64,000 nucleotides of DNA from Rhea pennata (GCF_028389875.1 NC_084675.1:24328412-24392411), one strand, 5' to 3'; shown: positions 16,201 to 31,200, counted from the first letter of the stretch. Notes: a model not told the origin generated them from the sequence alone. Made by a program: numbers and translations.

Positions 16201-19200
16201 ATCAGCTCCTATGGCTGCCACAGTGCCATGTATTTTAGCATCTAGTGTTAACTTATGTTACTTTCTCTTAAAGGGAAAGTGTATTTTGCTACTTCAAGCT
16301 TTAACTGTTGCTTCTGGAATCGCTTGGCTTTTGTCACGCTAATGAAGAAGGTTCCATGCAGAAATTCTGCCATTCAAGCCATTCGTTCCAGATTCAGTTT
16401 TCCCTTCCGTGCTTTCCAGACCTTTCTTAGATTTTTAGTGGGCCACATTGCTCTTGATAACAGTTGGAGTGATGATCCATTCAGTCAAGACTCCAGGATG
16501 TCTCCAAAGTGAACTGCTTCATAACTTGATTTGAATGTGGTCAGTAGGCAGCAAGCTTGTTTATTCACCATTTTATTTATACCACCCTGTACTAGACCTC
16601 TTTGTGTGAGCCTGAGATAGGATTTGGACTCTGCTCTGGTGTTTCTTAGGTCACAAATCTGACTTGCAGTTGGTGCCGGAATAGCTCTGCTGTGGGCTGA
16701 CATTCAGGCATCTTCTCACCCGGTTTTGATGCTTGAAACACGTAACACGAGTCCATGCTTCATCTGCTGAGTGGTCAGTCATTGCATCCTGTGTGTATGC
16801 AACATTTTAGGCACAATTTTTTCTGTAAACTCAGATTCATAACAAGCTTTGAACTACTTACAGCTTTTGGTAGTCAAATTTAAGAAATTCAGAAGGTTTA
16901 ACTTTTTGTCTCTGGCTCTTGTCTTTCAGCTGGTGGCAGGCAAACAAACCTAGATAGTGCAGAAATACAGAATAGTCTTTTGATTGGCTTTCAGATAGAA
17001 ATGATACAATGGCAGGAAAGATGCATTGATTAGGAGATTAGGCTTGACTAGGTACTACTGAAAATGTTGCTCTCACACGTGACTTTTCCAAAATAAAAAT
17101 AAAATAATAAAAAAAAGCATTGTGTTTGGTTGATATCTTCAAGAAGCATATCTGCTTGATTTATGTGGAATAGAAAGAAAATTAAGGATTTTTCATATTA
17201 GTCATCCTGAAGCAATAATTCTTGAAGTGAAAGATAAGAATAAAAATATTGACAAAACCAGGTGTCATCTGCAGCATGGTGGGACAGAGTATCCGACTTT
17301 CTTAAGGAAGTAAACCATGGTGCAGTACTTTGTTGTGTTTTGAGCAGCCTGTAGAATTGTGATTCAATTTGAATACATTATGTCATATGAAAAAGGCCTT
17401 TGTTATATTAAGATTCTTGCATGCATCAAAACTCAGGAAGAAGTTCAGTGCGTACTAGCAACAGTCTCAGAAAGCTCTTTCAGCAACCAAATTATAATGT
17501 TTGAGGTTTTTTTCTTGTTTGTTCTTAATGTCACAATAGGAAGTCTAGGTGCAGACTACCTGAAGTGTTCTTTTTGTGAATGACACTCAGGCACTTATGG
17601 TTTCTGAGCTATGGGTCATATGCTGGAAAAGCTGCTTTTTGTCAAGCACAGAGCTTTGATAGCAAAAGTAGTGGAATCCAAGGGTAGTTTAGGGAGGGAA
17701 ACTTGGGCAAAGTATTTGGAGATCCAGTTAAATCTCTCCTACTTCTCTTGAATTCTGCCCTGAAAGTTACAGGATACATCAGGGTTTGCTGAGTTGGAAA
17801 CCTGAATTGATTGGTACAATCTGTTGTTTATTCCAGTTTTTAGTAACTTGCCTGTTACTGGAGTCAGATATACAGGTTTGACATTCCTGAGGTTATCTCA
17901 GAAGGCTCTTTAAAAGTACAGTTTTGTGTTCACCGCTATCCATTTCTATAGTAATAAATTTAAGTGACAGCTTAAACCTTGGTTACACATTTATAGAAAT
18001 TCTTGGCTCTAAGCATCTGGATCTCAACAGAAGCTCCTAAAAAAGCCTGAGAGCTTACATTTGAACTTAAAAAAAAAATCTCTGCAGAGAGAAAAGCATT
18101 GATGACTTAGCACTTTTTTGAACCAATTACTTTTCCAGTGTCCCTCTCACAAAGCATGGAAGGAAGAAGCTTTTCATAAGTCAGCTTTTCATACTGATTG
18201 TACAAAGAGCTACATCTTAGCTGGACTAGGATCTTTTCCCAGAGGTTCCAAAATGTCCATTTTGGATTGCAGACTAGAAACTACTTTCTGTTTTGTTTTG
18301 GAAAACATAGGATTTGGTTCTTTTTTATAGGGCTTCCAAACTATTTCAGAAGGCTTCTTATCCCATGCAAGATATAAAGTGGATAGAATCATCAAGAGTA
18401 AAGTTTTTATAGTTACATAGACAGTCTATAGCTTTTTTGAAACTGAAGCAAACTTGGATTTTGTTTTCCAAAAAACATGAAATGTTACCAAGTTATTTCC
18501 ATGTAGTTTTCAGATCAAAGTTTGACACAACTATAGATAGATTGTAAGAAATTTCTTAGGAAATATGATTTCCATTTTACTAGTGCAAAAGGATGGACTG
18601 ACTTTTGAAAAATCACGTTTAAAGTTTTTAAATATTTACATTACTATTTTGTATGATTTAATGCAATATTTTCCCTGGAGATTAAACTGACTTTCTAGTG
18701 ACTGTACCAGGGAACAGAAAGAACTGTGCTGTTGGCAAGTTGAACAGTAGAACACTGAGCTCAGTGCCTGGCATTACGTACCATAAGCTCCTGTGAATAC
18801 TGAGCATTTGTTCAATTTGTTTTGGAAAGTTCAGGTGAATTTGGCTTTCCTACAAATCTTCCACTTCAAAAGAGGCATTACACATAACTGGAAACTGTGC
18901 TGTTGTTTGCCCCACACATGATGTAGCATGAGACTTGAATACTAGAAAAGAATAGTGAGGTTTTATTTGGAAAAAAAAAAGTTACATTTCAGCATAAAGC
19001 ACTACATTATTTAAATATGCATAAAACTATGTTGACTATCTCTTTCTTTGCTAGTTTAGAGAAGAGGCAGAAGGAAGCAGCTGTTTTCTGAATCTATCTT
19101 TTTTTGTTATTTTTTATTGAAAAATCAGCAGCACCACTACCTCGGCACATATCTGATTACATCTTTAAACTTTTCTGAATATAGTTCTAATGTATAAATT

Positions 19201-22200
19201 TTGGGGTATACATATAGTAGATATCAAATTGCTATTTCTTGGCTTTGGTCACATTGCATGCTTTACAAAATTAGTACAATCCCCAAAATCAATTATAACT
19301 ACTTTCAGGTCTTTGTAGGAATAAACATATTTTATTGGTTAAGACAACTGATATTTGATAAACTAAACTTAAAATGCTATCAGACCATTCCTAGGTCCTA
19401 GGAATAGGAAAGAAGGAATAAGGACAGATTTCTTAACAAGCCAGTTCCACCAGTGAGTGCTGCTTTGGGTGGATTTGGAGAGAGAGAACAGAATTTTCTT
19501 TTTGTCCATTAACTTATTTATGGGTTGACATTTCTTCATAATTTCTGATTATATTTAGGATTGTCTAGAGCTTGTTAATTCAGGAGAGCTTGACGTCAGT
19601 TTATTGACCAGTAGAACCAATATCAGAACAATGTATGCCCTTGAAATACCTGAGGTCAGTTAGCTTCTTGAGGTGTGTGTGTGTGTGTGTATGTCCTTCT
19701 GTTGACTGTAAAGGAAATCTGGATGACTAGATGCTTTCAGATAGTGCATGTTCTGTGAAATCAGTCCTGCCTTAATTGTAAACTGGCAGCTGTAAAGCTG
19801 TCAGTAGTAGTGGAAATGCTATAGAATAATCATTAAAAAGAGTCATTAAATATTTTTGTGCTTTATGAATGATGTATAATGCCAATTAAATTTTAGTAGA
19901 ATACAGGTCTTCCCAAACAAGCTTGATCTTGATACTTAGGAATTTCAAACTTGGTCGCCAAAGACATTAGCTGTTTGTTACACTACATGATATTCTGATG
20001 TCATTGACAGAAAAGCAATACACCATCAATAAAACTGGTTGATGTCTTACAAACCAGAAACGATTATTCTGTGTAAGAGTTTTTTGGAGGAGAGATTGTC
20101 TGAGTGAAGAAGAGTAGACTTCTTATACTGTTCAGTTGCTCTGTTAATGTTCTGTGGCTAAAAGAAAAAGGAAAAAAAATCACAAAATGTAGATTGTGGG
20201 AGTGATAAATATTGACAAGTCAGTGCTACAGGCTGATCTAGTTGGTTTAGCATATAGCAGTACGTGTGATGTTTTTTTTGTAAAAACCTGGTATACTAAA
20301 TGGTAGAGGAGGTGAGTATAACTTGCAAAAACAGCTGCTCAAAAGGACTTGTGAATTGAAGGGGCATAAGCGAATGTGCCATTCAATTGCAAAATCAGAG
20401 TAGTCAAGGTTGGAAGGGCCCTTAGGAGACTATCTAGTTCAACCCCCTCCTTGAGGAGGGTCAGCTACATCAGGCTTCTCAGAACTGTGTCCAGTCAGCT
20501 TTCGAATATCTCCAAGGATGGGAACTCCACATCTTCTCTGGACAGCCTATTTCAGTGTTCAACCACCTCACATGGTTTTCCTATGTTCAGACAGAATCTG
20601 CTGTATTTCCCGTTTTGTTGATTATAAGGCCTGTTCTGTTCATTTGACCCCAGATTCTTTGTTTGTCAACCGCATCCACCACCTCCTCTCTTGATTGTTG
20701 TCCATTCTCTCCCACCCCCATCATTCCTAGTTTAAATCTCTTCTAAACAGGTTGGCCAGCCTATTGGCAAAGATACTTTTGCCCCACTTAGGTGGATCCT
20801 GTCTCTTCCAAAAAGTCATTGGTCCTCAAAGAGGGTCCCATAGTGGGGAGAGTGGATTTGATCCTGGTATATAAATACTGTGGTATACTGAGAAGAATCA
20901 AGAAGTCACTGTACCTTATTAGATAGTCAGTTAATGGAAACAGCAAACAATCATGGTGCTAGCACTTACAGAATGCTGATAAGCTAAAAAATTCTAAAGA
21001 GAATGGTAAAAAATGATTTTGAGTTAAGGTAAACCCACCATATTGCAAGAAATGTTGAAGAACATGTTGAGCTTCACCTTGAAGTCGGAGATGGTTTTGT
21101 TCCTGATTTATAAACACCACTTACAGAGTAGTCAAGACAAACTCAAGGTCCAGTGACTGGAATCTGAAATGAGGTGCATTCAGGTTAAAAATGACTATTT
21201 TTAATGGTGATTAATAATGAGTGGAACAATTGGAACAATTTGTTTTAATTCCATTTTACTTCTTGAGGGCTTAATCTTTTTATTTATTTTTTCCTAAAAT
21301 AAAATCCTAACTTAGACAGAAACTGCGGTTTTATTGCAGCAAGTAACAATCTAGAGTCTAGAAGTGCGATAAGAGGATCAGAAAATGTCTTTTCTGATCT
21401 GAGTATACTAAACCTGATGTTTTGCGTGAAGTTTCTCTTACTCCTTATTCAGGGCTCCTTATTCAGCTTAAGCCCTGAATCCTTCTTACGACATGTTGCA
21501 GTTTTAAAAATGTCTTTTCTTTAAATGTACTATTTGAGTTCATTTGTCAAAGCATAAATGTCTTATAGCGATGAGATCTAAAGAGAGGGGAAATTTTATT
21601 TTCTTGTCTTCCTTTTTAAAGTCATCCTTCTGCAGAATTCTCATGTGCTTTGCTCCCAGCTGTATCTGGAAAAGAAATTTGTTAAGTAGAGTTCTTTTAT
21701 ATCTTTCAGTCACTGTAAGTAGGGGTTTTTTAATTAGGTAGGCATCTGGGGGGGGGGGTTGTGCAGAATTCTGATTTTGTTTCTAATCATTATTTCCTCC
21801 TGCTACTCAATGAATCATGAATAGAAAATGATCACTGTGGATTATATGGGTTATGCCTATTGCTTTTCCTCTCCATTTCCCCTTTATAATGTAATTCTTC
21901 AAGTGCTGTGGTTTTGACAAATAGGAAGCACAAACTTCAAGGATGTGTGCTTGTCAGACCCTTTCAAAGGAGCAGAACGACCAATATGTGAGTGCTCCTT
22001 AACACTCAAACTGAAATAAAACATAATAAATCTTCCGTGCATTCTCAAACTCCTTTCTTGTATGTTGTATGTATTTCTTTAACAGGAGACTGGAGCCCAC
22101 AGAAAAACCCCTTCAGATTGTATATGACTACTTGTCTGGTTTGGGTTTTGAGGATCCTGCCAGAATGCAGGAAGAAGCAGCAAACTCTGATCTCAGCTGT

Positions 22201-25200
22201 ATGATTCGCTTTTACAGTGGTAAGAACTTGTATACATGTATGCTGTCAGTTGTCTTACAGCTTTAACTATGAAATGGAACTCAGCTGAAGCACAGGTCAT
22301 TTATTCCTGGGTTTATAGATGGCTGCATCAAACTTACAATATTTTGGTAGGCATTTCTTAAAATACCATGTTTTCAAAATTAATAGAAAAAACATAATGA
22401 ATTTTGTAGTTCTCTTGATCATATCTATGCTTTGGAGAAAAGACAAATCCATAGGAAGCCACATGATTGCTCTGTTATCTTTATTTTTTAATGTTATGAC
22501 AGACAGCTCAGAACTCCAAGTGGGATCAGAAGCCTAGTGCAGTTCTGTCTAGATAAACCATTTCAGGTGGCCTGCCTGAAGACTGTATTTCCAAAAGATG
22601 TATGCATAATAAGGAAGGAGCATCCTGGTTAAATACTTCCACAGCCTGTAAAAATTGCATGAAAATGCTACCTGTTTAATAACAGTGCAGGCTGCCATAA
22701 GCAAGTGCGTTTTGTTGCAGAAGTGGGACTTCTGAATGGCATATTTGGTCAGTTTATGAGAACATCATGTGTATGAGGAGCAACAGATGTAAAAGGAAGG
22801 AGGAAAGTTGATAATTACATAATTTCTTTTTTTTTTTTTAGATACTTTACCTGCTTATTTTTTGTGTTTCAGAAAAAGTTGTGTGTGTGTGTGTATGTCC
22901 TCTAAGGAAAATTGCCTCATATAGTGGAACTGGGTAGTCTGACTAAACTGCTGTTCATTACTTGGTTATTCAATGCTGAAAAATGAAATCACAAGGAATC
23001 AGCTTCTCAACCCTTTTACCTGAAACAGACTCCTCCCATCTGTAAGCTGTGTGCAAAATAGGCAAACAGTGTAGATGTGCAGTAGAGATGGAGCAAGTGT
23101 GATTTGGACACAGTCTAGATTTGTAGGGCAAGAGGTAGGGGAATTGGAAGTGACTTCAGGTGAAAGGAGAAAAGGCGTGAAGAATATGGCTGTAGAGAGC
23201 TTGTGAGGAATTTGGTTTAGGTGTATCAAGCAGGATTTACATGAAGATTTGGGAAGGGCAAGCCTGTTTCATGGAAGCAAGTTGGTCAGAAATGGAAGTG
23301 ATTAGTTTCAGTCAGCATGGAAGGGTGGCTCTGCCTAGAAGGAAACTGTAAATGGAGAAGTATGAGGACTGAAGAGAGTTCATGAGACCTGTTCGAAAGA
23401 AAGTAAACGATAACAAAGCGCTGGTTCTCTTCCCACTATTTATTCAGAATTACTGAATGCCTTCTTTGCTTCAGTCTTCACTGCTAAGGGCAGCCCTCAT
23501 GAATCCTGTAGCCTGGACATGAGGGAGAAAGTCTGGAGAAGGGAAAACTTTCCTTTGATTGAGGAGGATAGGATTAGAGACCTGGGCAGGCTAGACATCC
23601 ACAGATCCATGGGCCCGGAATGGGATGCACTCACAGGTACTGAGGGAGCTGGTGGATGTTGTTACCAGGCCGCTCTCCATCATCTTTGAAAGGTCCTGGA
23701 GAACTGGAGAGGTGCCCGAGGACTGGAAGAAAGCCAGTGTCACTCCAGTCTTCAAGAAGGGCAAGAAGGAGGACCCAGACAACTATAGGCCAGTCGGCTT
23801 CACCTCCATGCCTGGTAAGGCGATGGAACAGCTCATTCTGGATGTCATCTTCAGAAATATGGAGGATAAGAAGGTGATCAGGAGTAGCCAGCATGGCTTC
23901 ACCAAGGGGAAATCCTGCTTAACCAATCTGATAGCCTTCTATGATGGAATGACTGGCTGGGTAGATGAGGGGAGAGCAGTGGACGTTGTGTACCTTGACT
24001 TCAGCAAGGCTTTTGACACTATCTCCCATAACATCCTCCTAGATAAGCTCAGGAAGTGTGCGTTAGATGAGTGGATGGTGAGGTGGATTGAGAACTGGCT
24101 GAAAGGCAGAGCTCAGAGGGTTGTCGTCAGTGGTGTGGAATCTAGTTGGAGACCTGTGGCTAGTGGCGTCCCCCAGGGCTCAGTACTGGGTCCCATCCTG
24201 TTCAACTTCTTCATCGATGACCTGGCTGAGGGGACAGAGTGCCTCCTCAGCAAGTTTGCTGATGATACCAAGCTGGGAGGAGTGGCTGATACACCAGAGG
24301 GCTGTGCTGCCATTCAGAGAGACCTGGAGAGGCTGGAGAGCTGGGTGGAGAGGAACCTCCTGAGGTTCAACAAGGGCAAGTGCAGAGTCCTGCACCTAGG
24401 GAGAAATAACCCTAGGCAGCAGTACAAGCTGGGCGCCGACCTTGTGGAGAGCAGCTGTGCAGAGAAGGACCTGGGAGTGCTGGTGGATGACAAGCTGACC
24501 ATGAGCCAGCAATGTGCCCTTGTGCCCAGGAAGGCCAATGGTCTCCTGGGGTGCATTGGGAAGAGTGTTGCCAGCAGGTCGAGGGAGGTGATCCTGCCCC
24601 TCTACTCAGCCCTGGGGAGGCCTCATCTTGAGTACTGTGTCCAGTTCTGGGCTCCCCAGTACAAGAGAGACATGGAGCTACTGGAGAGAGTCCAGCATAG
24701 GGCTACGAAGATGATCAGAGGGCTGGAGCATCTGCCCTGTGAGGAACAGCTGTGAGAGCTGGGCCTCTTTAGCCTGGGGAAGAGAAGACTGAGGGGAGAT
24801 CTTATCAATGTGTGTAAGTCCCTGAAGGGAGGGTGTCAAGGGGATGGGGACAAACTCTTTTCAGTTGTCCCGTGTGACAGAACAAGAGGCAATGGGCAGA
24901 AATTGAACCACAGGAAATTCCGCCTGAATACAAGGAGGAATTTCTTTACTGTAAGGGTGACAGATCACTGGAACATGTTGCCCAGAGAGGTTGCGGAGTC
25001 TCCTTCTCTGGAGATCTTCAAGGCCCGTCTGGGCGCAACCCTGTCTAATATGCTGTAGGTGGGGAGGTTGGACTAGATGATCTTCAGAGGTCCCTGCCAG
25101 CCTTACTGATTCTATGATTCTATTTACTGTCAGCTTTTCCCACATGATACATTTTTTTTGTTTTTTTTCTTGATATGTTATGAATTCTTATGCCCAGTGA

Positions 25201-28200
25201 TGAGACTACAAGAGGTGAAAACTATTAATAAATAGCTAATAAAAAAAATAATAGTAAGAGGGAAGCACACCTTCTGAAGTCTGACTGCTGAGATACTTGT
25301 AGTGGCCCAGGAGTTTTATGAGGGAGAAGATGTGTGAGATTGGTTGACAGAATGACATAGGAATGGGGGTTACCTCTCAACAAGACACCAGGAAGACAGA
25401 GGCCAGTGACTCGGACTGGATGGGCAAGCTCAGAGCTCAACTGTTAGGGAATCTTTACATGGTTCAACAGTACATCAAATGAAAGAAGCTCTCCAGAGCC
25501 ATCAAACTGCCCATCTGTATCAGATGTGACAGGTAGGAATCTTAGAGAGTCACAGACTTTCTTTGGTGGAGAATTGTCTTTATTCCTGCTATGGCTATAG
25601 GTGGACTTGTATAACTTGTAGGCTGCTGTTGGAGATGCTAGCTCTACATGTTGATGATGTCCTTGCCCTGCAGGGGAGTGTGTGTGCTTGCTAATGGAGT
25701 GTGGAGTCACAGTGCATGGTCACAGTGATTTCAAGTCCATGCTTAGAGCTGGAAAAAGTGAAAGGAGCTTGCCTGTCCCTAGAAATTAAGACCATCCTCA
25801 TGAATATCTTGAGGAACTATGTAATAGCTGGGACCCAGAGTGGAAGACCTTGGATGTTGGCTCCAGGCCTGTTATTAGTACTACAACGTGGGTGGCACAA
25901 ATGTGTCAGAGGGGATAGGGAAACCGAGGTATTGATGTAGCTTCCTAATTAATATCTAGTACTTGGAACAGTACTGCCATGGAAGTGAGCGGTCCCATAA
26001 TTCTTACAAGGCTGGGGAGCTGGTCTTTCAGCTTGACCAGATTCAAGCAGTTTGTATGTGGATGATGATTTTCTCACTGCAGAAGATACTTTATGCCAAA
26101 TTTTGTGTCCCTGATCCAAACATGGGAGCATCTCAACAAAGTTACTGTTACAAATAAATGTACGGCTAGGTATTTTAGCTAAATTCAGTCTGACATAGAC
26201 AATGCTAAATGTTTTAAATTTGACAAACTTAAAACCCTGCTTCCTGGTTGAGGAACAATATGATGGCTTAGTAGGTGCTTAGTATTTTGCTGATAATGAA
26301 AATTTGGAGTATGGTTTTTGTCTGGAAGTGATTATATATAATCAATAGTGAGAATATTTTTCTGGATAGTCTAATTAGAGTTTTGTCATCATCTAGCACA
26401 TATACTGGCTACTCAGTACCTGTAGGTTACTGCTGCTGGCAGACATCGGGATCCTTTCTGAAGTAAGACAAAGGACCAGCTGCTGGGGTCTGTCTTAAGG
26501 ATTATTTTGGATAAAATAAACATGTGAACTTAAGGGGAGAGTTTTAAAATCTTTTCCATCATTCAGGCTTGTTTGTGTTTTTTAAAATATTCAATGAAGT
26601 CTGAATGTTTGGAAAATTGTTCTGGGTTTCTTAACCAGTGAGATGCCTGAGCAGTAGAGAGAACGTCAAAAAAGCATCTGAGATTTTTCATTATCTTGGA
26701 GGCATGGAACAGATAGGATGACCTAAAAGTAAGTGTGTGTGGATTAGAAGGCTGAGGTAGAATTCTGTTTTGCTCAATAGAGTCACAGTGCTTCATTGAA
26801 ATGAAGTGATTGGTACTGCTAATGGTCTTGCTGCTTGTGTAGGAAAACTGTTAAGTTGACAGAAGAGTGGAGAATCCCTCAGAAATCTAGAATATGTCTA
26901 GTCTAAGTTAAAATAAGTTTCAATTAGTATAGCAATCCAAAACAGTATTCTAGGGAACGGAAATGGAGGGGAGCAGAAATTCTAGTGGTTTTTAGAATGA
27001 AACTTCATGAAATTACAAATAAGAGTGCAGTAAAAAAGGATGTGAATAAAGCAAGATACAGAGTCCATTACTATTAAGGAATTAGGGCTTGCAGCAGTCA
27101 GAAGTTGTAAATCAATTGATCATTTTATCAAGAAAGCTTGTAGGTCTGGTCAAATTAAAAAGAAATGAGAATACATTTAAGTATATAGCAGTCCACAAGA
27201 GATGCTTAAAAAAGAAATGATAAATGAGGAAGCAATGCGTAAGTAACAGTGTGAAACTCAAAATTTTGTCTACACCTTACTGTTACATTAAGCTGGTTAT
27301 AATTTTTTACCTAGACATTTCTGTTTCAAGGTAAGTGTTTCTTTGTAGTTCAGTAAATGGATAGCTGCAAAGACTGCAGGTCAGTGACATTATTAGTATA
27401 TGGGGGAGACATACTGTGCCTTAAAAGTAATTCAAGGTTAGGTCTAAGAAAATCAGACAGAAATTTGACTTTAGTCGTCCAAAGCTCTGTATAAAGTTAT
27501 CCACGACATATTTCATCTTTTATCACAGAACCTGTGGTAACAAGATTTATAGTTGGCAAAACAGAATGTATGACCCATTTAGGGGATTAGAAGCCTTCCT
27601 TGTGTTTCTCAAATGGGTTCTTTAGAGATCTCAATAACATGTCATGTCAGTCTATTGTGAGGAAGAATTCACAGGGTGAATGAATTTCTCACAGGAGCAG
27701 AATGCAGTATTTCACACTTCTGAACATTTGCTGTTGGGGTATATTCAGCATTTTAGCTTGTGGCTATCGGAGATTGCCAGAAAGTGAGTGCTGCAGCCTC
27801 TCGATTAAAATAATGATTCCTCATTCACAATTACAGCCGAACATACCAGCTGTCAGAATTCCATTTGCTTAGCATGTCTCATATAATTCCTACTGCTTTT
27901 CTTAAAAGGAATATTGAGCAGCAGAAGTCATAATGCTTGTTGCTGCATAAATATTTGTTGCTGAAGCTCCATTTACATGCTTAATGCCATTTGTAAGTCT
28001 TTCTCTTTAATTTATGTTTTAGTTTCTAGATGATGACATCATTTTGAGTCATCATTTAGCCCAAGCAGGCATGGTTTGAGCCTGATTCAGAAGCATCCAC
28101 TGTAGAGAGTCAACATGAGACTACTAAAAGTGACCATTTGAAAGAAATAGAGACAGTAACTGTAGCAAATACTGCATATTTGAAGTTCTCTCTGTTATAC

Positions 28201-31200
28201 AGAATACTCCCTCTTCTTCCTCCAACTCTGTAGTACTGTTTTTCTAAGGTCTGTTTTTCATGTTTGAAGTCCTGTTTGACTCCTGGTCAGAGTTGTGTGC
28301 CTGAGACATCCACGGTTGTCTGCCACTTGCTTCTGTTGAGGAAAACTTAAAGTTTGTCTTGGCTTTTCCTTGCACAGAGATTGAAGATACAAATTAATTT
28401 CCTATTGATAGTACTTCTAAAAAGCTATGGAATTGTCTCATCTTAGAGTGTGGTGCTAATAATGCCAGGGTCGCTGGTTTGATCCCCATATGGGCCACCC
28501 GTTTGAGGGTTGGACTAGATGATCTCCAGAGGTCCCTTCCAACCTTACCAATTCTGTGATTCTATGAAATATTCTCTAAAGGAAGAGAAAAGCTCAAAAC
28601 AAAATGTTACTTTGTCTTGTTCATCTTCTGCAGTACTTTCCAGTAACTGTCTCTCTGCCATTTCAGTCTCATTGATAATTCTTCCATAACTACCAGTTGT
28701 CAGGATCTTCCATTTCATTCTGCAGCAATTGGTGATGGCTGCCATCAGATACTTGTCTGCATAGACCCTCCATTCTTTTCTGATTTGGCAACAGGAAGAG
28801 TACTGTAGCAATCTCGGATGTTCTGAAACTGAAGCTGTAGTTTGAATGCTTTTCATTGTCAGATTGACTGCCTGCTTCAACTAAACATTTATCTCCCCAT
28901 TTTCTTTTTTCTTTTACTATTTCTGAGTGATAAATATGGTTTGGGATTTCTTAGGTTGGAAGGCTAGTATGGCTCGTTGAACTGTCTATGATGTCTGACT
29001 AGGAAATGTGACATACAGTAATTCTATCACATGTATAAAAAGAATACTGCAGTTGCAGGGGTCTGCTACTTGGATTTTGTGGAATCAATGCATATTTGGT
29101 CACAAAATCAAAATGTTGAGGTTTTTGTCATTTTCTGACATCATTAGGGAATGAAGCATAGAAAGCCCCAATTCCTAGAAGTCCTGGAAATATTACCCCT
29201 AAAACAAGATGTGTTTGTTCATAGATGCCTGATTTTTTTTATGATGAATAGTAGAGATCTTTAAATCTAATACTGGGTCACCACCCCCAGCAGCTAACAT
29301 TCGGTATTGAAAGGAAGGAAAATCATTAAAAATGATAATTATGATCGTAGGATGGATAAATGATGCTAATAGTCACTGTTTGGGGGTTTCTCTTTTCTTG
29401 CTTATTTCCACTGAATGTTTGCAGAATCCTATTTTATTGATCAGGAGAGTAACAAACAGTAGGCAGTTACTTTGTTCACATTTTCCAAGCCTGTTTTTCC
29501 TACTATTTGCAAGAAACTTTGTTTTTTAATGTTTTTGATGTTTTTTATGATTTGTACCCCTTCACTTGCATGCTCCACAGCTGATAATGCCTATAAAACA
29601 GCCTACAACAATCAGTGCTCTACTCCTTTTATTTAAATTGTCTCCAGGGAAATAACTTTCATTGTTCTGTAACTGTTTTTTCCAGGCCTCCTTTTAAAGG
29701 CCAGTAGAAGCCACTTACTTGATGGCTTCTGTAACTGTACCTGTCTCACTCAGTAAGACTTTGCAATTACTTTTTCAATTTGATCTGAATTTGGCATGTG
29801 CATCAGTTTGCCAAAGCCTGTAATTGCCTGTAGATTAAAAACACGGTACACAGTCACCATTGTATGCCTTTCAATACTGTTATAATGGTTGTTCATCATT
29901 ACAAAACTGTAAATTGTCTTTCCACATAAGTTTTTTTTTCTTGAGTACACTAATATGTCATCTTTACTTATCCTTTACAATAACTGATATTGCTTGCTAC
30001 AGCTGTGTTGCTATTTGTGTTCTCACAGCTGAGAATGAAGAACAAATGGAAAATAAAGGCTAATGTCCCTTTTTTCTTCAGAAAAGCCATGCCAAGTGGA
30101 ACAGTTAGATCGCATCCTGCTCTCTGGAGTCTATAATGTGCGCAAAGGAAAGACCCAGCTGCACAAATGGGCAGAACGCTTGGTAATTCTCTGTGGTACC
30201 TGCCTCATTGTGTCCTCTCTGAAAGACAGCCACACAGGGAAGATGCACATCTTGCCTCTCATTGGAGGAAAGGTAAGACTCTTCCTTCATTAGCTTCCTG
30301 TGGCTTGGGAAGGAAGAAGGGATTAGAACTATAGGTATTATCCACAAAAAGTTAAACTAGGCTTTTGCAGCAAATTATTCCATTAACAGGTGCAGAGAGA
30401 GTTGCACAGCTCCTTTCTGCTTACTTTGCCTAGGTGGTCTTAAGACCAATAAAAACCCTTAGAGACACTGGATCTGCTTTCACATTAGCAGCCAATATTG
30501 CTAGTGGGTATCCCAGAAATAATTACCTATTGGGTTCACTTCAGCAGAAATATGCTAAAAGGGATTTAATTCTGTGTTTCTCTCCAATGACAACTGTGTT
30601 TTCAGCAGTGTTGTCAATTGCTGGAGTTTAGACAAGCTGATTTTGTTCTCATTTTTCCCATTGCAGGTGGAAGAGATGAAACGTCGCCAGTATACACTTG
30701 CTTTTACATCTGCTGGAGCCCAAGCACAAACATACCATGTTTCCTTTGAAACACTAGCAGAATGTCAGCGGTGGCACCGACAAGCATCCATGGTGAGGCT
30801 CAGAAGGCTGCAGTAGCTAGGGTGATGGGCAAAAGGGCTGGAGGGAATTCTGAAACAAGTTTGGTCTGAAGGCAGAGATTAAGCTGTGATGCTGAAGAAA
30901 GTACCCAGGACACTTTCCAGCTTTCTTCCTTGTATTTATTTTTGTGTATGTGTGTGCTCAGTACTGCAGAGGCTTTCTTTCAGCATTCTCTTAGTACTCA
31001 CCTGTGCAGCAATAGAAATTCTGCATTTATTTATGCCCTTGCACCCATTCAGAGAAGCTAGAACAAACCCCAGAGACTGGCTGACTTTATAGCCCTAGAA
31101 ACCTGTAAATTGTGCCTGTTGCTGTACCTGCATCTGCATGAATTGTGGCCCAGACTGGCATGGGGCTGTGCTGATAGCTAAAAGTTAGCACAGAGATCGT

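Larger units (their letters stand above)
13808..22085 (+). other. PHLPP2 intron 2
   Basis: Intron of 8.3 kb. It contains a reversed CR1 fragment at about 20391-20640, a second repeat-like stretch at about 20735-20850, a short (GT)n run at 19673-19690 and a G10 run near 21749-21758. No RNA gene or extra exon was seen. Confidence 0.7.
22220..30081 (+). other. PHLPP2 intron 3
   Basis: Intron of 7.9 kb carrying a CR1 element with a reverse-transcriptase frame (about 23445-25122), a tRNA/CR1 SINE (28443-28566) and a short (GT)n run near 22878-22893. The rest is A/T-rich with no coding signal that I recognise. Confidence 0.7.

Noticed and set aside
23631-25145. Minus-strand and alternate-frame ORFs inside the CR1 element
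   Set aside because: They are shadows of the reverse-transcriptase frame.
28443-28498. A functional tRNA-Ile gene
   Set aside because: The 5' half of the tRNA is missing and the sequence runs straight into a CR1 tail, so it is a SINE head. The same applies at 53332.
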